A stretch of DNA of 64,000 nt from Opisthocomus hoazin (Eukaryota > Chordata > Aves > Opisthocomiformes > Opisthocomidae): assembly GCF_030867145.1 (NCBI RefSeq), contig NC_134428.1:22609537-22673536 (forward strand), written 5' to 3'. Shown here piece after piece: positions 37,471-48,900 of this stretch. The notes beneath the pieces are model-generated. The model saw nothing but the letters and a program-made list of their open reading frames with translations, did no database searches and was not told the DNA's origin. The position numbers were made by a program, and so were the translations under genes. The stretch's first letter is position 1. Every line of letters begins with the position of its first letter.

Positions 37471-39738
37471 GATCATACTCTCTCGTCTTTGCTCGAGCAC
37501 TGCCTGCTGTACCACACGCGAGCATATGTGAGCACACGGGATTGCTGAGAGCAGGGGGGTGCTGGGGGAGCGATGGACAAAGCCCCCAGACCCGGCTGGC
37601 CAGAGCAGCCCTTGGGGAGCAGGAGGCTTTCCTCGCCAGGAGAAGAAGGGGTGCAGCAGAGCTAAGCCTTCTCCCTCTGTCCCCTCCAAGAAGCCCTTCA
37701 GGTCCCACTCGCTTCCCTGAACCCTTGCAGCAGCCTGGGCAAGCCCTCGGTGCCGGCACAGCCCTGGTGCTGCTCAGCATCGCTCCCGCTGCAGCTCCAA
37801 AGCAGCCCCTCACTTTACACCACTACGAGAGCAGAGCTCTGTGTAGTCACGCTTCGCTGGCTCTCCTCTATAACTGTAATTCCTTTGCTTTGCTGAATTG
37901 CTTCCCCTTCAGCACCACACATAATCCATTGCACAGTAATTATACGGGAATTTTAATATCTGATGCACTTATAAGATGCACTTAATTCATCAGCCCCTTT
38001 AAGTACATTGTCATTACAGCCTTCAGCACAGTAGGAAGGATGACTCGCTGTCAGATGGAGATTAGCTGGCCCCCGTGTGTAATGAGTTGGAGGGCGTTCT
38101 CAGCCCAGCTGAGAACCATGCTGCCAGATCCAGCCTGGGTGCATCCAAGGCTGGGGAGCAGGACCCCACCATACCGCATGTCCCGGTACCCCCCGGGAGG
38201 ATTGTCAGTGCCGGGACTTCCCTGTGCTGCTGCGGAGGTGAAGGGCAACAGGGTCCAGAGCAGCACCCGACCGCCTTTTCCCAAACGTCCGAATCACCCG
38301 GCAGGGACGGATTTGGCACTTCAGAAAAGAAGGCTCTGATCTAGCACTGGCTGCCCAGCACTGAGGGAGGTTTATGCCTGCAATCTGAGCCCCAGGAGGG
38401 TCCTCAAAGGGCTCCCCGAGGCGAGGGATCCACATTTGGATCCCTCCAAACCCACGAAGAAAGTAGCTGCTCCTGAAAGCTTATTTTTCCTGGCATTTGT
38501 TTCGGTGGCTCCTTTCCAGACACGTCCTAAAAGGGAACCAAAGGCCTTTGAGCCTCTTGCAGCGAGCACAATGCAATGATTTTCCCAGCCCGGGCAGGAG
38601 GGATGAGCTCACTGGCGTCCTTGGTTCCCCCCAGCTTCGGGGTGCAGGGTCCTTGTGCCATGCACCACTGGCACTGGGGCTGGCCGGGGAGGGCAGTGGG
38701 CTCGGTGGCATGCTTGGGGTCAGCTGGGCTTTGTCCCACCGAGCCCTGGGAGAAACACGAGCTGAGTCTGGGAACGGGGGGCAAAGGGGGGAGAGGGAGG
38801 TGGGGGTCTCAGGTACTTGGTCCCTGTGGGGAGTCCTGGCTCTCACCGGTGGGTGACACCACCTTTTCACACTGGGGTCATAGTGGGGGTTCCTGCAGCA
38901 CTGTGGTGATGCCCACAGTGCCCTGCCAGGTGCCCTGCAGGGGGATGGCACCCATAGGTGGTGGCATCTGCCCCCACTGAGGCCACCTCGACATGCCATG
39001 AGACACCATGGAGCTGCAGCCCAGCTGCCGGTGGCACCGGGTGACCCGCACCCATGGGGTGAAACAGGGACCCACCAGGTCCCCACAGAGCTGGGTGACT
39101 GCTGGGACAGAGCCTGGCCCCTGCATGCCTCCAGTCACAAACCCTCCTCCTGCCTCCGGCGAGCCATGCTGGAGCAGAGCCGTGCCGGAGCAGAGCCACG
39201 ATGACATTTCAGCAGGAGGGGGACACTCAGTGAGCACCACCTCTAACCCCCCAGGGTTGCCACCGGCACCCTGAGCCCACCCACAGCCCTCGGGCTCCTG
39301 GTGGATGCTGGTGTGGGGAAAGCTCCTGAGCGCACCCCAGCATTCGGCAGCCATCAGGCACGGTGACGTGCTAGCCCCCCAGGAGACCCCAGCCTCAACA
39401 CGACCTGGCAGCAAGGTCTCTCCCCCAGGCACCCCCTCTGACACCCTGAAGGACTCAGCTGGGGGCAGGAAGGGTTCTGTGGCCAGCCTGCTGTCCCCCC
39501 CTGCCCCATGACACCGAGTCTTGACATGAGCAACAAGCTCCAGAGCTGCAGCTCACTGGACCGAGCACCAGCAGGTCCCTGCGCCCGTGTGCCAGATCCA
39601 AGAGGGGACACTGGCTCCGGAGGCAGGGACCAGGGCGTCTTCAGCCCGGGGTTATGCGAGGGGCTGGCAATGTCCCATGTCCTCCTTCCCATCCAGAGGG
39701 ACCCTGGTACCTGCTCCCCACGGGCAGTCACAGCCCCC

Positions 39739-39763
39739 TGCCTCAGTTTCCCCATCTGCACAG
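39739..39763 (+). repeat. MIR-like SINE remnant, copy 1
   Basis: TGCCTCAGTTTCCCCATCTG matches the best-conserved part of the ancient MIR/CORE-SINE 3' region, and the next bases (CACAG then AGGG) fit a decayed continuation. The fragment is too short to be sure of its origin. Confidence 0.35.
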
Positions 39764-40371
39764 TAGGGCTATGCTCTCCGGGGAGGGTAGAGATGGGAGC
39801 ATGCCTGGCAGAGGATGCCAGCAGGGTCTCTAACCTGACCCCTCCCTCAGGACCGGGGCAGGGTTTGCTTTGCTCTCCCCCTCCCCAGCCCCTCCTTCCG
39901 CAGGGTGCTGCTACCCAGGTGGGATTTCGGCTCCCAAGGTCACCAGACGGATGGGGCTGGGGGCAGACACCCTGGTCCTCGTGCCCAGCCAGCCCTGCCA
40001 GCCACCCCTTCCAGGTCCTGCCCACCCCCTGGGGCTCGCCTACCCCCCAAGTGTCCCCCTCCCTCCCCGCTCTCCCCAAAAAGCAGATATCCAGGGCGAT
40101 GGGCTCCGCGCTGCAGCTCTGCCGGTGGCACTGGCGGCTGAGCAGAGCAGACTGCAGCACGGCCGTTACATAAGCCCGAGCCAGGCTCAGGGGATGTAGG
40201 ACACCGGAGTTGTCCCCCAGCCCACCCAGGGGCTGCCACCCCCACCCTGCCCCAGCCCCGGGGCTCGTGGAGCATGGGGGGGACCCCCCACTGACTCAGC
40301 CCACACTTCAAGGGGTGCAGGGGGGCTTGGGGTGGCCCTGGGGGTTGCTGTGGCCTTGCCATGGGGCACAT

Positions 40372-40385
40372 GGGGGGGGGGGGGG
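40372..40385 (+). repeat. G14 homopolymer run
   Basis: Fourteen consecutive G. More G-runs flank it on both sides, so the local sequence could form a G-quadruplex. Confidence 0.9.
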
Positions 40386-40756
40386 CAGAAGCGGGGGGAC
40401 AGAAGTGTGCGGGAGGGTTGTGTTGCTTTGGGGCACGGAGTGGGATGGGCGATGGGGTGGGACAGGGCTGGGAGGTGGTGGGTGCTGCACCCACGTCCCA
40501 CTGAGTCCTTCTGGAGCCCTCAGCCACAACTTTACCAGGGCTCAGCCATGCAAGTGAGAGCGCAGGGACAGAGCCGGGTGGCCAGGCTGCAACCCCTGGG
40601 TTGTGCCTCCCTCGTGGTGACTCACGGAGCGGGATGAACGCTGCCAGGCAAAGGATCCCGGCCTCTCTCCCAGCCTGCATCCTCCCGTGATGGCTACATC
40701 CCCATCCCTGCATCTCCAGAGGGGCAGCATCCCTGGGGAGAGCCTTCTTGGGCTCA

Positions 40757-40943
40757 GCATCCCTGGGACAGCATCCCTGTGATCATCCTCCTTGGGATCA
40801 TCATTCCTGGGAACAGCATCCCTGGCGTTAGCATCCCTGGGACAGCATTCCTGTGGTCATCCTCCTTGGGATCATCATTCCTGGGAAGAGCATCCCTGGC
40901 ATTAGCATACCCGGGTCAGCATCCCGGAGGAGATCATCCCTGG
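40757..40943. repeat. 74-bp minisatellite with nested CATCCCTGGGA sub-repeats
   Basis: Two units of 74 bases (40757-40830, 40831-40904) differ at only a few positions. A decayed partial third unit follows to about 40943. Each unit is itself built from CATCCCTGGGA/CATTCCTGGGA motifs. Confidence 0.9.
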
Positions 40944-42210
40944 TGCCTCCAGCGCAGGATGGGGAGCCAGGATCAGGGCTTCCCGGAGCTAAAAGGGAGA
41001 TCCTTCCCGCACGGGTCAGCCCCAGCATCACCCATCTGCAAAGCACCCGTGCCCGGTGCTGGTGGCACGGCGAGCGGGCAGGCAGCGCTGGCAGCACCGG
41101 GGCTCCCCCAGGACCAAGTCCTACCTTGGCTAACGGATGGGCAGGGGCTGGCAGCATCCCCTGTCACGGCATGGGATGGGGACAGAGATGGGGAGCCCAT
41201 GGGCCCCCCGAACCACGTGGCTTCTCTCCGGCTTTCTGCCAGGCGTAGTCAGGATCTGGCCATTTCTGTTTGGGGGTGGGGGGAAAAAAAAAAGCCCAGG
41301 CTAAGTCTCCCAGCAATAGGAGATACCAGAACAGGGAATTAATGTTAATTAATTCATAATGACGCTGAGATAGTGATACCAGATGCTTCAGAAGTCCAAC
41401 GGGGGAATCTGAAAGAGCTTTGCAAAGAAACGTCGCCCACCGGCAGTCCTTCCTCGCCGCAAGCTGGGAACGAGGGAGTGAGCTGGGACCAAAGGACCAA
41501 GCCAGGACAAGGGAACAATCTAGGAATGAGCCAGTAGCAGCGAAAGGGGTGCATGTCCCAGGGCGGTGACAGGCCCACAGTCACCCAGAGCTGTGGGGAC
41601 AGCACTGGGACCCTCCCAGCCGCCTGCCACCCCACTACCACCTTTCTCCTTCCCACCCCAACTCAGAAGTTAGATTGGGTTGGGGTGGCAAGGCACCCTC
41701 TGTGCTCCACTCCCTGGGGCACAGGGGCTCTCTGAGCCCCTTCATGGTCTTTTTTCCCCTCCTTTCCTCCATTTCAGGCACACTGGGTGTCAGGCAGTTG
41801 GACGGGTGGGTGCTGGGGCACCCGGGAGCCCGCAGAGGGGATGAAGGGACACGTTCATGACCTGGGACAGGGACATAGGTCCTTTGCCAGCCTGTATCCC
41901 CACGCTTGGAGAACAACTCTCAGCTCCTGCAGCGAGTCGGCAGCAGGAGGAACGGGTGCAAGCTGGGCTGGTTTCTCCCTTCTCGTCCGCGAGAGCCAGC
42001 CCTCGCCCTGCGCTGTCAAACCCAAACCGGGCTGGACCTTAACCAAGCGGCGCAGAAGAGCCTAGAAAGGGGCTTGAGTCCTGGTGCCACCTCTCCAGGG
42101 CTGGGGACCCCGGAACAGGTGCCAGGAAAGATAAACCATAAACTCTGCAGAAAACATGGAAAACCCCCTGGGCTTGGAGCCATTCACCAGCCCGGCCCCC
42201 CCGGGCCGTT

Positions 42211-42235
42211 GGGGGGGGGGGGGGGGGGGGCGGGG
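42211..42235 (+). repeat. G20 homopolymer run
   Basis: Twenty consecutive G, one C, then four G, inside GC-rich sequence. It is a quadruplex-capable tract, and its stated length is vulnerable to sequencing error. Confidence 0.9.
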
Positions 42236-43979
42236 ATTGTTCTCCCCCTGCAGTGATACAACAGTGCCTGCACCAGGAGGGGACACCCAGAAACGGGGGC
42301 TAAGGGCTGAGGCCACACGGGGCCTGGCAGTGGCAGAGCAGGACGGCACAGCATGGCCGGGGCACGACGCAGCCCTCACTCCTTACATAAGGTGCCCGCT
42401 CTGCGTGCCACGCACCTGAGCGGTGATGGGAGAGGGGGACAGATCCGTCCCCCCAACAACCCCTCGTCGCGACGGTGCTCCCGCTCTTTCTAGAGACCCC
42501 GGCCCCAAAACTGCCAACCCTTTCCTCTTTGCCACCCGCACAGAGGCTGGGTGAGGCTCCTGCCTCTTTCACACATTTACACCCTAAAACCCGGTGCCAA
42601 CTGGGAAGAAAATGCCGGGTTTGAGCTCGCCACGCTGTTCCCCCGACAGCTCCTCCGAAGTTTAACTGCAGTGGGGAACAGTTCCCACCACGCTGCCGGT
42701 GAAGCAGCCCCTGCAGCCTTGGCCGGCCGGTGGGGAGAGGAAGGGAAACCCACGGCGAGCCGCGGCCGTGCCCGGAGCATCACGGAGCACCGCGGCACCG
42801 GGGGGAACACCACCATCCCACCCCGGCCGGTCCCGGGGGATTCACCGCATCCCCCGGGGTCATTTCAGGGCTCAGAAAAAAATCCACCTTGACTTTGTAG
42901 GTAAAGCAACTCTTTCGGGTGAAGAGCGGCGGAGGCAATGCAGGATTCCAAAGTGTGTCGCAGATCAGGGGCAAGGAATAAAGTGGCCTTTCGGGTGCCT
43001 TCGCCAGCAAAGCCAGAGTTTTACTGAGCCTGTCTGGTGCGGATGGGAACCCTCGCTGTTATTCCAGGCCTGAAAGGAGCAGGCGAGGATTTTTTAATTA
43101 TTTTTTTTTTTAGTCTTGTTTTCACCATTTTCTGGTGTCTTCGTCACTTTGTGCTCGCACAAAGGGAATTTCACCTGCTGTTCACAACAAAAGGCCCCAG
43201 AAAGTTTTGCGAGCGGAGAGAAGGGGACGAGGGGAAGGAGCTTTATAGCAGCAAAACAAGTTGTTGCAGGGTTTGGGTTTGGTTTTTTTTTTCGCAGTGA
43301 GCTGTAAAACATCCCCAGCTCTTCAGTGCCTGCGGGAGACCAGGCACCCGCACGCGAGTTCCCGGCATCACCCCCACCCTGGGAGCTGGGGGTCTCGCAG
43401 CCCTTTGTGAGACTGGGGTCCATGTGGGGTGCAGAGGGGGCCATGGGAAGGCAACGGGATGGCTTCCCATCCTTCTCGCACGCCAGCAAAGTCATCGCCA
43501 CGCTTTCTAAGAACAAGCAAAGAAAAAAAATCCAGCCCTCGTCTGCTGACAGCACCGCAAAACAGGTGGTTCAAAATCACGAGGGAGGGGGAGAGAAACC
43601 CCCATTTGGTGATTTTGATATTCGCTGCAAAACGGTCTGGGAACGAATGCTGCTAAATACACACCATTTTCCCTCCAACACTCTTCGCTCTATAATTAAG
43701 AGAGGCTTCTAAAAATACAAACAGCCTCCAGCGCCCGGAGAAGGCATGCAGGTGCTGCTCACTGGAGGCACTTTCGCACAGCTCATTTTCTGGACAATTT
43801 TACTAGCCTGGCTCGCTCTCCGCGCCGATACTATTACAGTGATGCAATTATGCTGCTGCTGCTGCTGTCGTTGTCGGCTTGCTTTGCTTTTTTTTCCCCC
43901 CCTGCGCTTTGCAGTTTGCCTTCGACGCACACACCCCCCCCCCCCCAATCTCCCGGCTCACCCCAGGCGTGCTCCCCGC

Positions 43980-45910
43980 ACCGGCAGCTGGGGATCAGGG
44001 GGGACACACGAGCGTGCGTTGCACACGCGCGTGCATCCACATGTGTGCCCATGCATGGGGGCATGACCCCGCACGGGCATTGCCAAAAAGAAGCCGGCGT
44101 GCGAAAGTTTTGGCCGAGAAAGCCCGCTGGCCGGGGGGAGCGAGCGGAGGCGAGCGGGAGCCCTGAAGCACTGGTGCTCCCCAAAAGGCAGCGGCAAACC
44201 CTCGGCAATGGCCACGGAGCGAGGGGGCCCATGGCATCGGCACGGCGACGGCGGTCAGCTTTCCAAAATCCTTCCCCCCCTCCCAGATCTGGCGTTTCGG
44301 GCACGGGGGTGAGGGCCAGGAGGTGAGGGGGGGCAACTTCACCGGCGAGGCTGCCGCTGCGAAACTTCCCCGTCTTATTTCTCCATTAGGGCTGCAATAG
44401 GTGGAAGTGATTGACTCACTATGAGACTGCTGTTTTTGCCTCTGACTTGGGATTAAGACGGAGCTGGAGGAGCAGAGGAGCCGGCAGACGCCCGAGCCAT
44501 CACTTACCTCTCACTGCATCCAGCCCCCCCCCGGCCGTGGGGCTGCGGGTCCCGGAGAGTTAGCTGGCGAGGGACCCCAGATCCACTCGGGTTTCTCCCA
44601 GAACTGACGTTCGGCTGCTGCTTCTTAGGCACAGACCCAACCCCTCCATTCCAACCACAGGGAAAAAAAATATATCTCTTCTTGCAAAAGATTTAAACAC
44701 CAAAAAAAAAAAAAAAAGAGGGAGATTTAAAAAAGCACAACCCACTCTTTTCTTGGGTCGTTTTCCCCCTGCCACCCCCTAGAGAAAAAAAAGAAAAAAA
44801 AAAGATAAATCCCAGTGACCAAGAGATCCAGACTCAGGTGAATTTAGCTTCAAACTCCCTCTGCGCTTTCAGAGCCTTCACCCTCAAATGGGCTCTGGAA
44901 GATGCTGGGGGACCCATCGTCGCCAAAGTGTCATCAAATATCCTTCGGGCTCAACTCCGCTCCTGCCCGGGGAGGGTGGACTTCTTCCCTGCTCGCTGCG
45001 CGCTGTGGAGTTGGCAGGGACCTGCCTGCTTCAGCCTCAGCGTGGAGGGTGGGTGGGTGGGTTGGTTGATGTGGGTTGGTTTTCTTTTTTTTTTTTTCTC
45101 TCTCCGCTCTTGGTTTTCTCGCTATCTGATCCTGAGCGAGCGCTGCAGCTTGCCGCTTCCCTGCTTTCCCCCCCCCAGCTCCCAGCCTTTTGACAGGGAA
45201 TGAAACACAGACACCCAGTGAGACAGGCTCCGGCTTCTACAAAGCTCCACTCCCTCCTACCGCCTTTGTCCGTGAACAGCAACTACTCCAACTCTGCCCG
45301 TAGACACAAGTGAACCTCTGCATCAGCACTTTCCTAATGGCTGCTTCGCCCGAGTCCTTCGGCCCTTCTTCTTCCTCGCTTCCTCTCCTCCACCTTGATG
45401 GCTTCCGCTTGCTTTTTCAAGCCCGATTCCGACAGCCACAGCCACGACGAAGAAACGACCCTTTCCCGATGGATCCATCTCAGCTCCCCCGCACCGGCTG
45501 CTGCGGTCGGGGGGTTGCGGCCCCACAGTCCATCACCATCCTTTCTGGGCGCCTTCCATGAAAAATCGATGGCGGGTACCGCGTCCCCGGAGGCTTCGCT
45601 CCACTTTTGGCTGGTTTAAGGGGCAGGGTCTGCGTGTGCGGAGAGGAGCCGGGGGCAGAGGGAGGGCTGGGAATTGAAGCCACTTCTTTTTATTGCAGGC
45701 GGGGATTTTTTATTTATTTATTTATTTAAGATTGATTGGAGTCCAAGTTTGTTTCTTGGTGGTGAGCGTTATTTTAAGCCGTTTGGGAGGCTTTGGGTGT
45801 CTCCAGGTCACCCTGTCCTTATAACAGCGAGGCCTTTTTGGAGAGGGTCGAAGCGAAACCCTGCTCCGGCAGCCTTTTCCCCGCCGCGGAGGGGAGCGGG
45901 CGGCAGAGGG
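43980..45910. promoter_or_regulatory. KCNJ12: CpG-rich zone, likely KCNJ12 promoter region
   Basis: CpG dinucleotides are frequent, most densely at 44000-44350, with smaller clusters near 45000, 45140 and 45870-45910, next to the candidate exon 44508-44778. A short (CTG)5 and a well-formed AT-rich block lie just left (43600-43870). No TATA box in a convincing place was found. Kir2 genes commonly use CpG promoters, so this is the best place in the window for the start of KCNJ12. Confidence 0.35.
44508..44778 (-). other. KCNJ12: Candidate non-coding 5' exon of KCNJ12
   Basis: On the minus strand, a run of about 25 almost pure pyrimidines ends in CTCTAG (acceptor before 44778). Then 271 bases end at GAGAG|GTAAGTG (donor after 44508), a near-consensus 5' splice site. 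The segment sits in a CpG-rich zone about 28 kb upstream of the coding-exon acceptor, comparable to the large 5' intron of mammalian KCNJ12. It could instead be the end of a longer first exon beginning near 45-46 kb. No protein frame is required. Inference only. Confidence 0.35.
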
Positions 45911-48900
45911 ATGCTGCAGTGGGCTCACAACCCCGGCTGGCTTCCAGCCAGAGCGAGACGCGAACCAGCCACCATCTGTAATTTTTGCTAGACTTCCTCC
46001 GCACTCCGTCACCCGCAAGATCCCAGGGCGGCTGCCTGCTCCTTATTTGGGGATTCGCGGGCTTTGTTCAAAAAAAATCGCAGCCAGGAGACCTCCAGGC
46101 TCGGCAGCAAAGCCTGACACTGCTCAGCTTGGCTGTCATGCAGTCAGCAGGTCACATGAAGACCATGAAGCCCCCCAGCACATGAAGAGTTTGCCTCGCC
46201 CACACACCCCATGTCCCTTTTGCATCGCCTCCCACCCCTTCCCAGACTTCTCCTCACTCTTCTTCATCTCCCACTCCGGGTTTGGGACCAGCGATCCCTC
46301 TCTCTCCCCTTGGGTGACTGTCCTCATCCCCAGCTCCCATCCTCTCCGGCGATGGATCATCATGCTTCCCCCCTCGCTGCTCCCAAGCACACCCCACATT
46401 CCCGAGCACCTCAGGGGGATGCTTGAGGCGCTGCCTCCTCTCCCCACTACCTCGCCCCATCTCACCCAATGGCACCAACCCCACAAATTCTGAATTTTAA
46501 CCAATACTTTGAAATCCCCTGATGAAACGTGCTGCAGGGCAGCAGCATGGCTAAACCCCAACGGATGCTCAGCTACATGGGGATTCGGGTTTTGCAGATC
46601 AAAGGGGACACCAGCCCACGTGCTGGGCATGGTGGCCATGAGAACAACCACCCAGGGAACCGAGGGGTCAGCATCCTGACCCCCAAACCCCACGCCCTTC
46701 TGCATGTTGGGCAGCCTTTTCACCCTGGCTTGCTCCTCTCCTGCCATCCCATTGCTCATGGAAATCTTTCCATATCCCCCCCAGCCGGCGATGCCAGCCC
46801 CATGCTCCACAGCTCTCTCCAGTCCCTCCAGCAATAAATATAATTAACGTGCTGGGCAGCCTGGAAATTGGCTACAGGGCTGGGCTGGGTGGCTGGCCAG
46901 GGGCCAGGGCCGGCAGGGAGAGCAGCTGCAGGGTCCCCAGCCCCGAGGTCCCCAGCCCTGGCCCCCTCTTTCCTGCCGCTCCCCGGCACGGGGCTCCGCT
47001 GGGGCAATTTTGAGCTGCACGAGCAGGGTGTTTCTCCAGCACAGCAGCGAGAAGGAGGTGTTTGGGGATTGCATACAGGGGGAGATATGGGCACCCTGGG
47101 GGGCTGCAGCCCTTCGGCCGGCTGGGAGGGCGGGATGGAGCCAGAACTGGCAGCCAGCACTGGCGAGGCTGGTGTTCCCATCACCCGCCATACTGGTGGC
47201 TTACTCTCACCCTCTGTTTGCTATGGAAAGGCAAAGAAATAGCCTGAGACTTCCATCCGGGCAAGCCTCAGGGTTCACTCAACCCACGAGGCTCCCTATG
47301 TTTTTGCCATTGGCTCCAGGCACCGCTGCCGCAGGGCTGTGCAGAGCCATGGGGAAGCCCATCGCCCCCCGCACGCCCATCTGGGGGTGCAGGACTGCCG
47401 CCCCACGGCCCCGGTGGGCTCTCAGCTGAGGAACAGCTCAGGGCAGGATACGGCCTCACCCTGCAGCCAACCCAGCTTTGGCCCTTCCCTTAGGAGCCAT
47501 TGAAGCCAGGGAAGGAGGGCGAGAGGGCGAAGCGATGGGGTGCACCCAGCAGGGTCTCTGGCAAGCCCCTTCCCGACGCCTGCAGCACGGCTGCGCGGGG
47601 CTGCGAGCAAGTCAGCGCAGAGCCATTAGTGCTAATTTAATCAAGACGGATGGCCCAATTGGAGGGCTGCCGCCCATAAATCCCGCGCTCCCGCTGCATT
47701 AGTGTCAGGGCTCCTGGAGGAAGAGGCCGAGGGGAAGGCGAGGGGGGAGCGGGGATGGGGAAACGTGCTAAGTCACCCATCCTCCCAACGTCACAGGGCT
47801 GCTCGGACCCGGTGCCGCCACCCAGGCGTGCTCCCCATCCCATGGTGAGGAGCCTGGTCCACCATCCTCCAGCCCCACCAAAAGCCCAGCCACTGGAGAA
47901 GGTGGGATTTTGAGCAGTTTGGTTTTGCTGAGCCCCAAAAGGCACCAATCCCCCACACCCAGGCAGGGTTTTGCTCCCGTGGGAATCTCCCAGGCTTGTT
48001 CCAAGGGGGTTTGCAGCAGGAGGAAGGCAGGGTGCTGGGGAAAACAGCCTTGAAACCCCACAGTGCAATAACTGGGACTGGAAAGTACAAGCTGAGAAAG
48101 ACCCAAGGCTGATGGATGCAGCAACCACCCCAGAGCCCAGCTGAGATGCCCCAAACTCAAGCCATGCCAGCCTGCTGCTGGACATCCCTGTGGGGTGCCG
48201 GTCTGGCTCTCCCAGCACCGCGCTCCCTTCCCACTCCTGCTCCTAGAAAGGCCATTTTCAGGCTCTGGGTTGCCATCTGATGACCAAAAGAGCCGTGTCA
48301 CCCCATCCCCATCCTCTGGGCATGGGCAGTGGGAGACACATATGCCCCTGCTCTGCACAAGCTGAGTCAGGAAATCATCTCTCATCTATCAAAGTTAAAA
48401 ATAGCCATTATCTGTGCCCTTAACATGCCTTGCCCTCGACTCTTGGGCCGAGCTGGCTCCCATCTCACCGTCTGCCAGAGTGCTGAGGCCATTACGCTCC
48501 CAACCGAAAAATCAGGCATGGGGAAGGAACCGGACGGCTGCCGCCATCTGCTTCGGGCGCCGGCATCGCCATCAGCATGGGATGCCGGCTCTGCCAGGCC
48601 AGGCTGTTGGCTGGCACGGTGGTGCGTAAGGCCAAGTCCTGGTGGGTTTCGGGAAGACAATGGGCCAGGAGATGCAGTGCACGGATGGGAGGATGGCGTG
48701 GGTTTGTGGGCATCGCTTTCGCCCCCAGAGCGCTCATGGAGGCTGCGTGGTTGCCCAGCAAGGGAGAAAACAGAGTTGCTGACCTGGTGCAGAAGAAAAA
48801 AATACTTGTGTGATAGGGATGGGGGTTTACTGGGGGGATCTCAGCCTGGGAGAGCGGCAGAGGACATCAAGGAGCAGTTGGATGGTGGAGAGATGGATGC

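Larger units (their letters stand above)
37471..43979. other. Presumed KCNJ12 intron, 5' part
   Basis: Unique GC-rich sequence holding the 74-bp minisatellite, the G14 and G20 runs and one MIR-like motif. AT-rich homeodomain-type motifs occur at 41335-41362. No exon supported. Confidence 0.5.

Noticed and set aside
36875..37813. 312-residue minus-strand frame and its plus-strand counterpart
   Set aside because: Translations of the (AAAGG)n polypurine tract plus flanks, with no domain.
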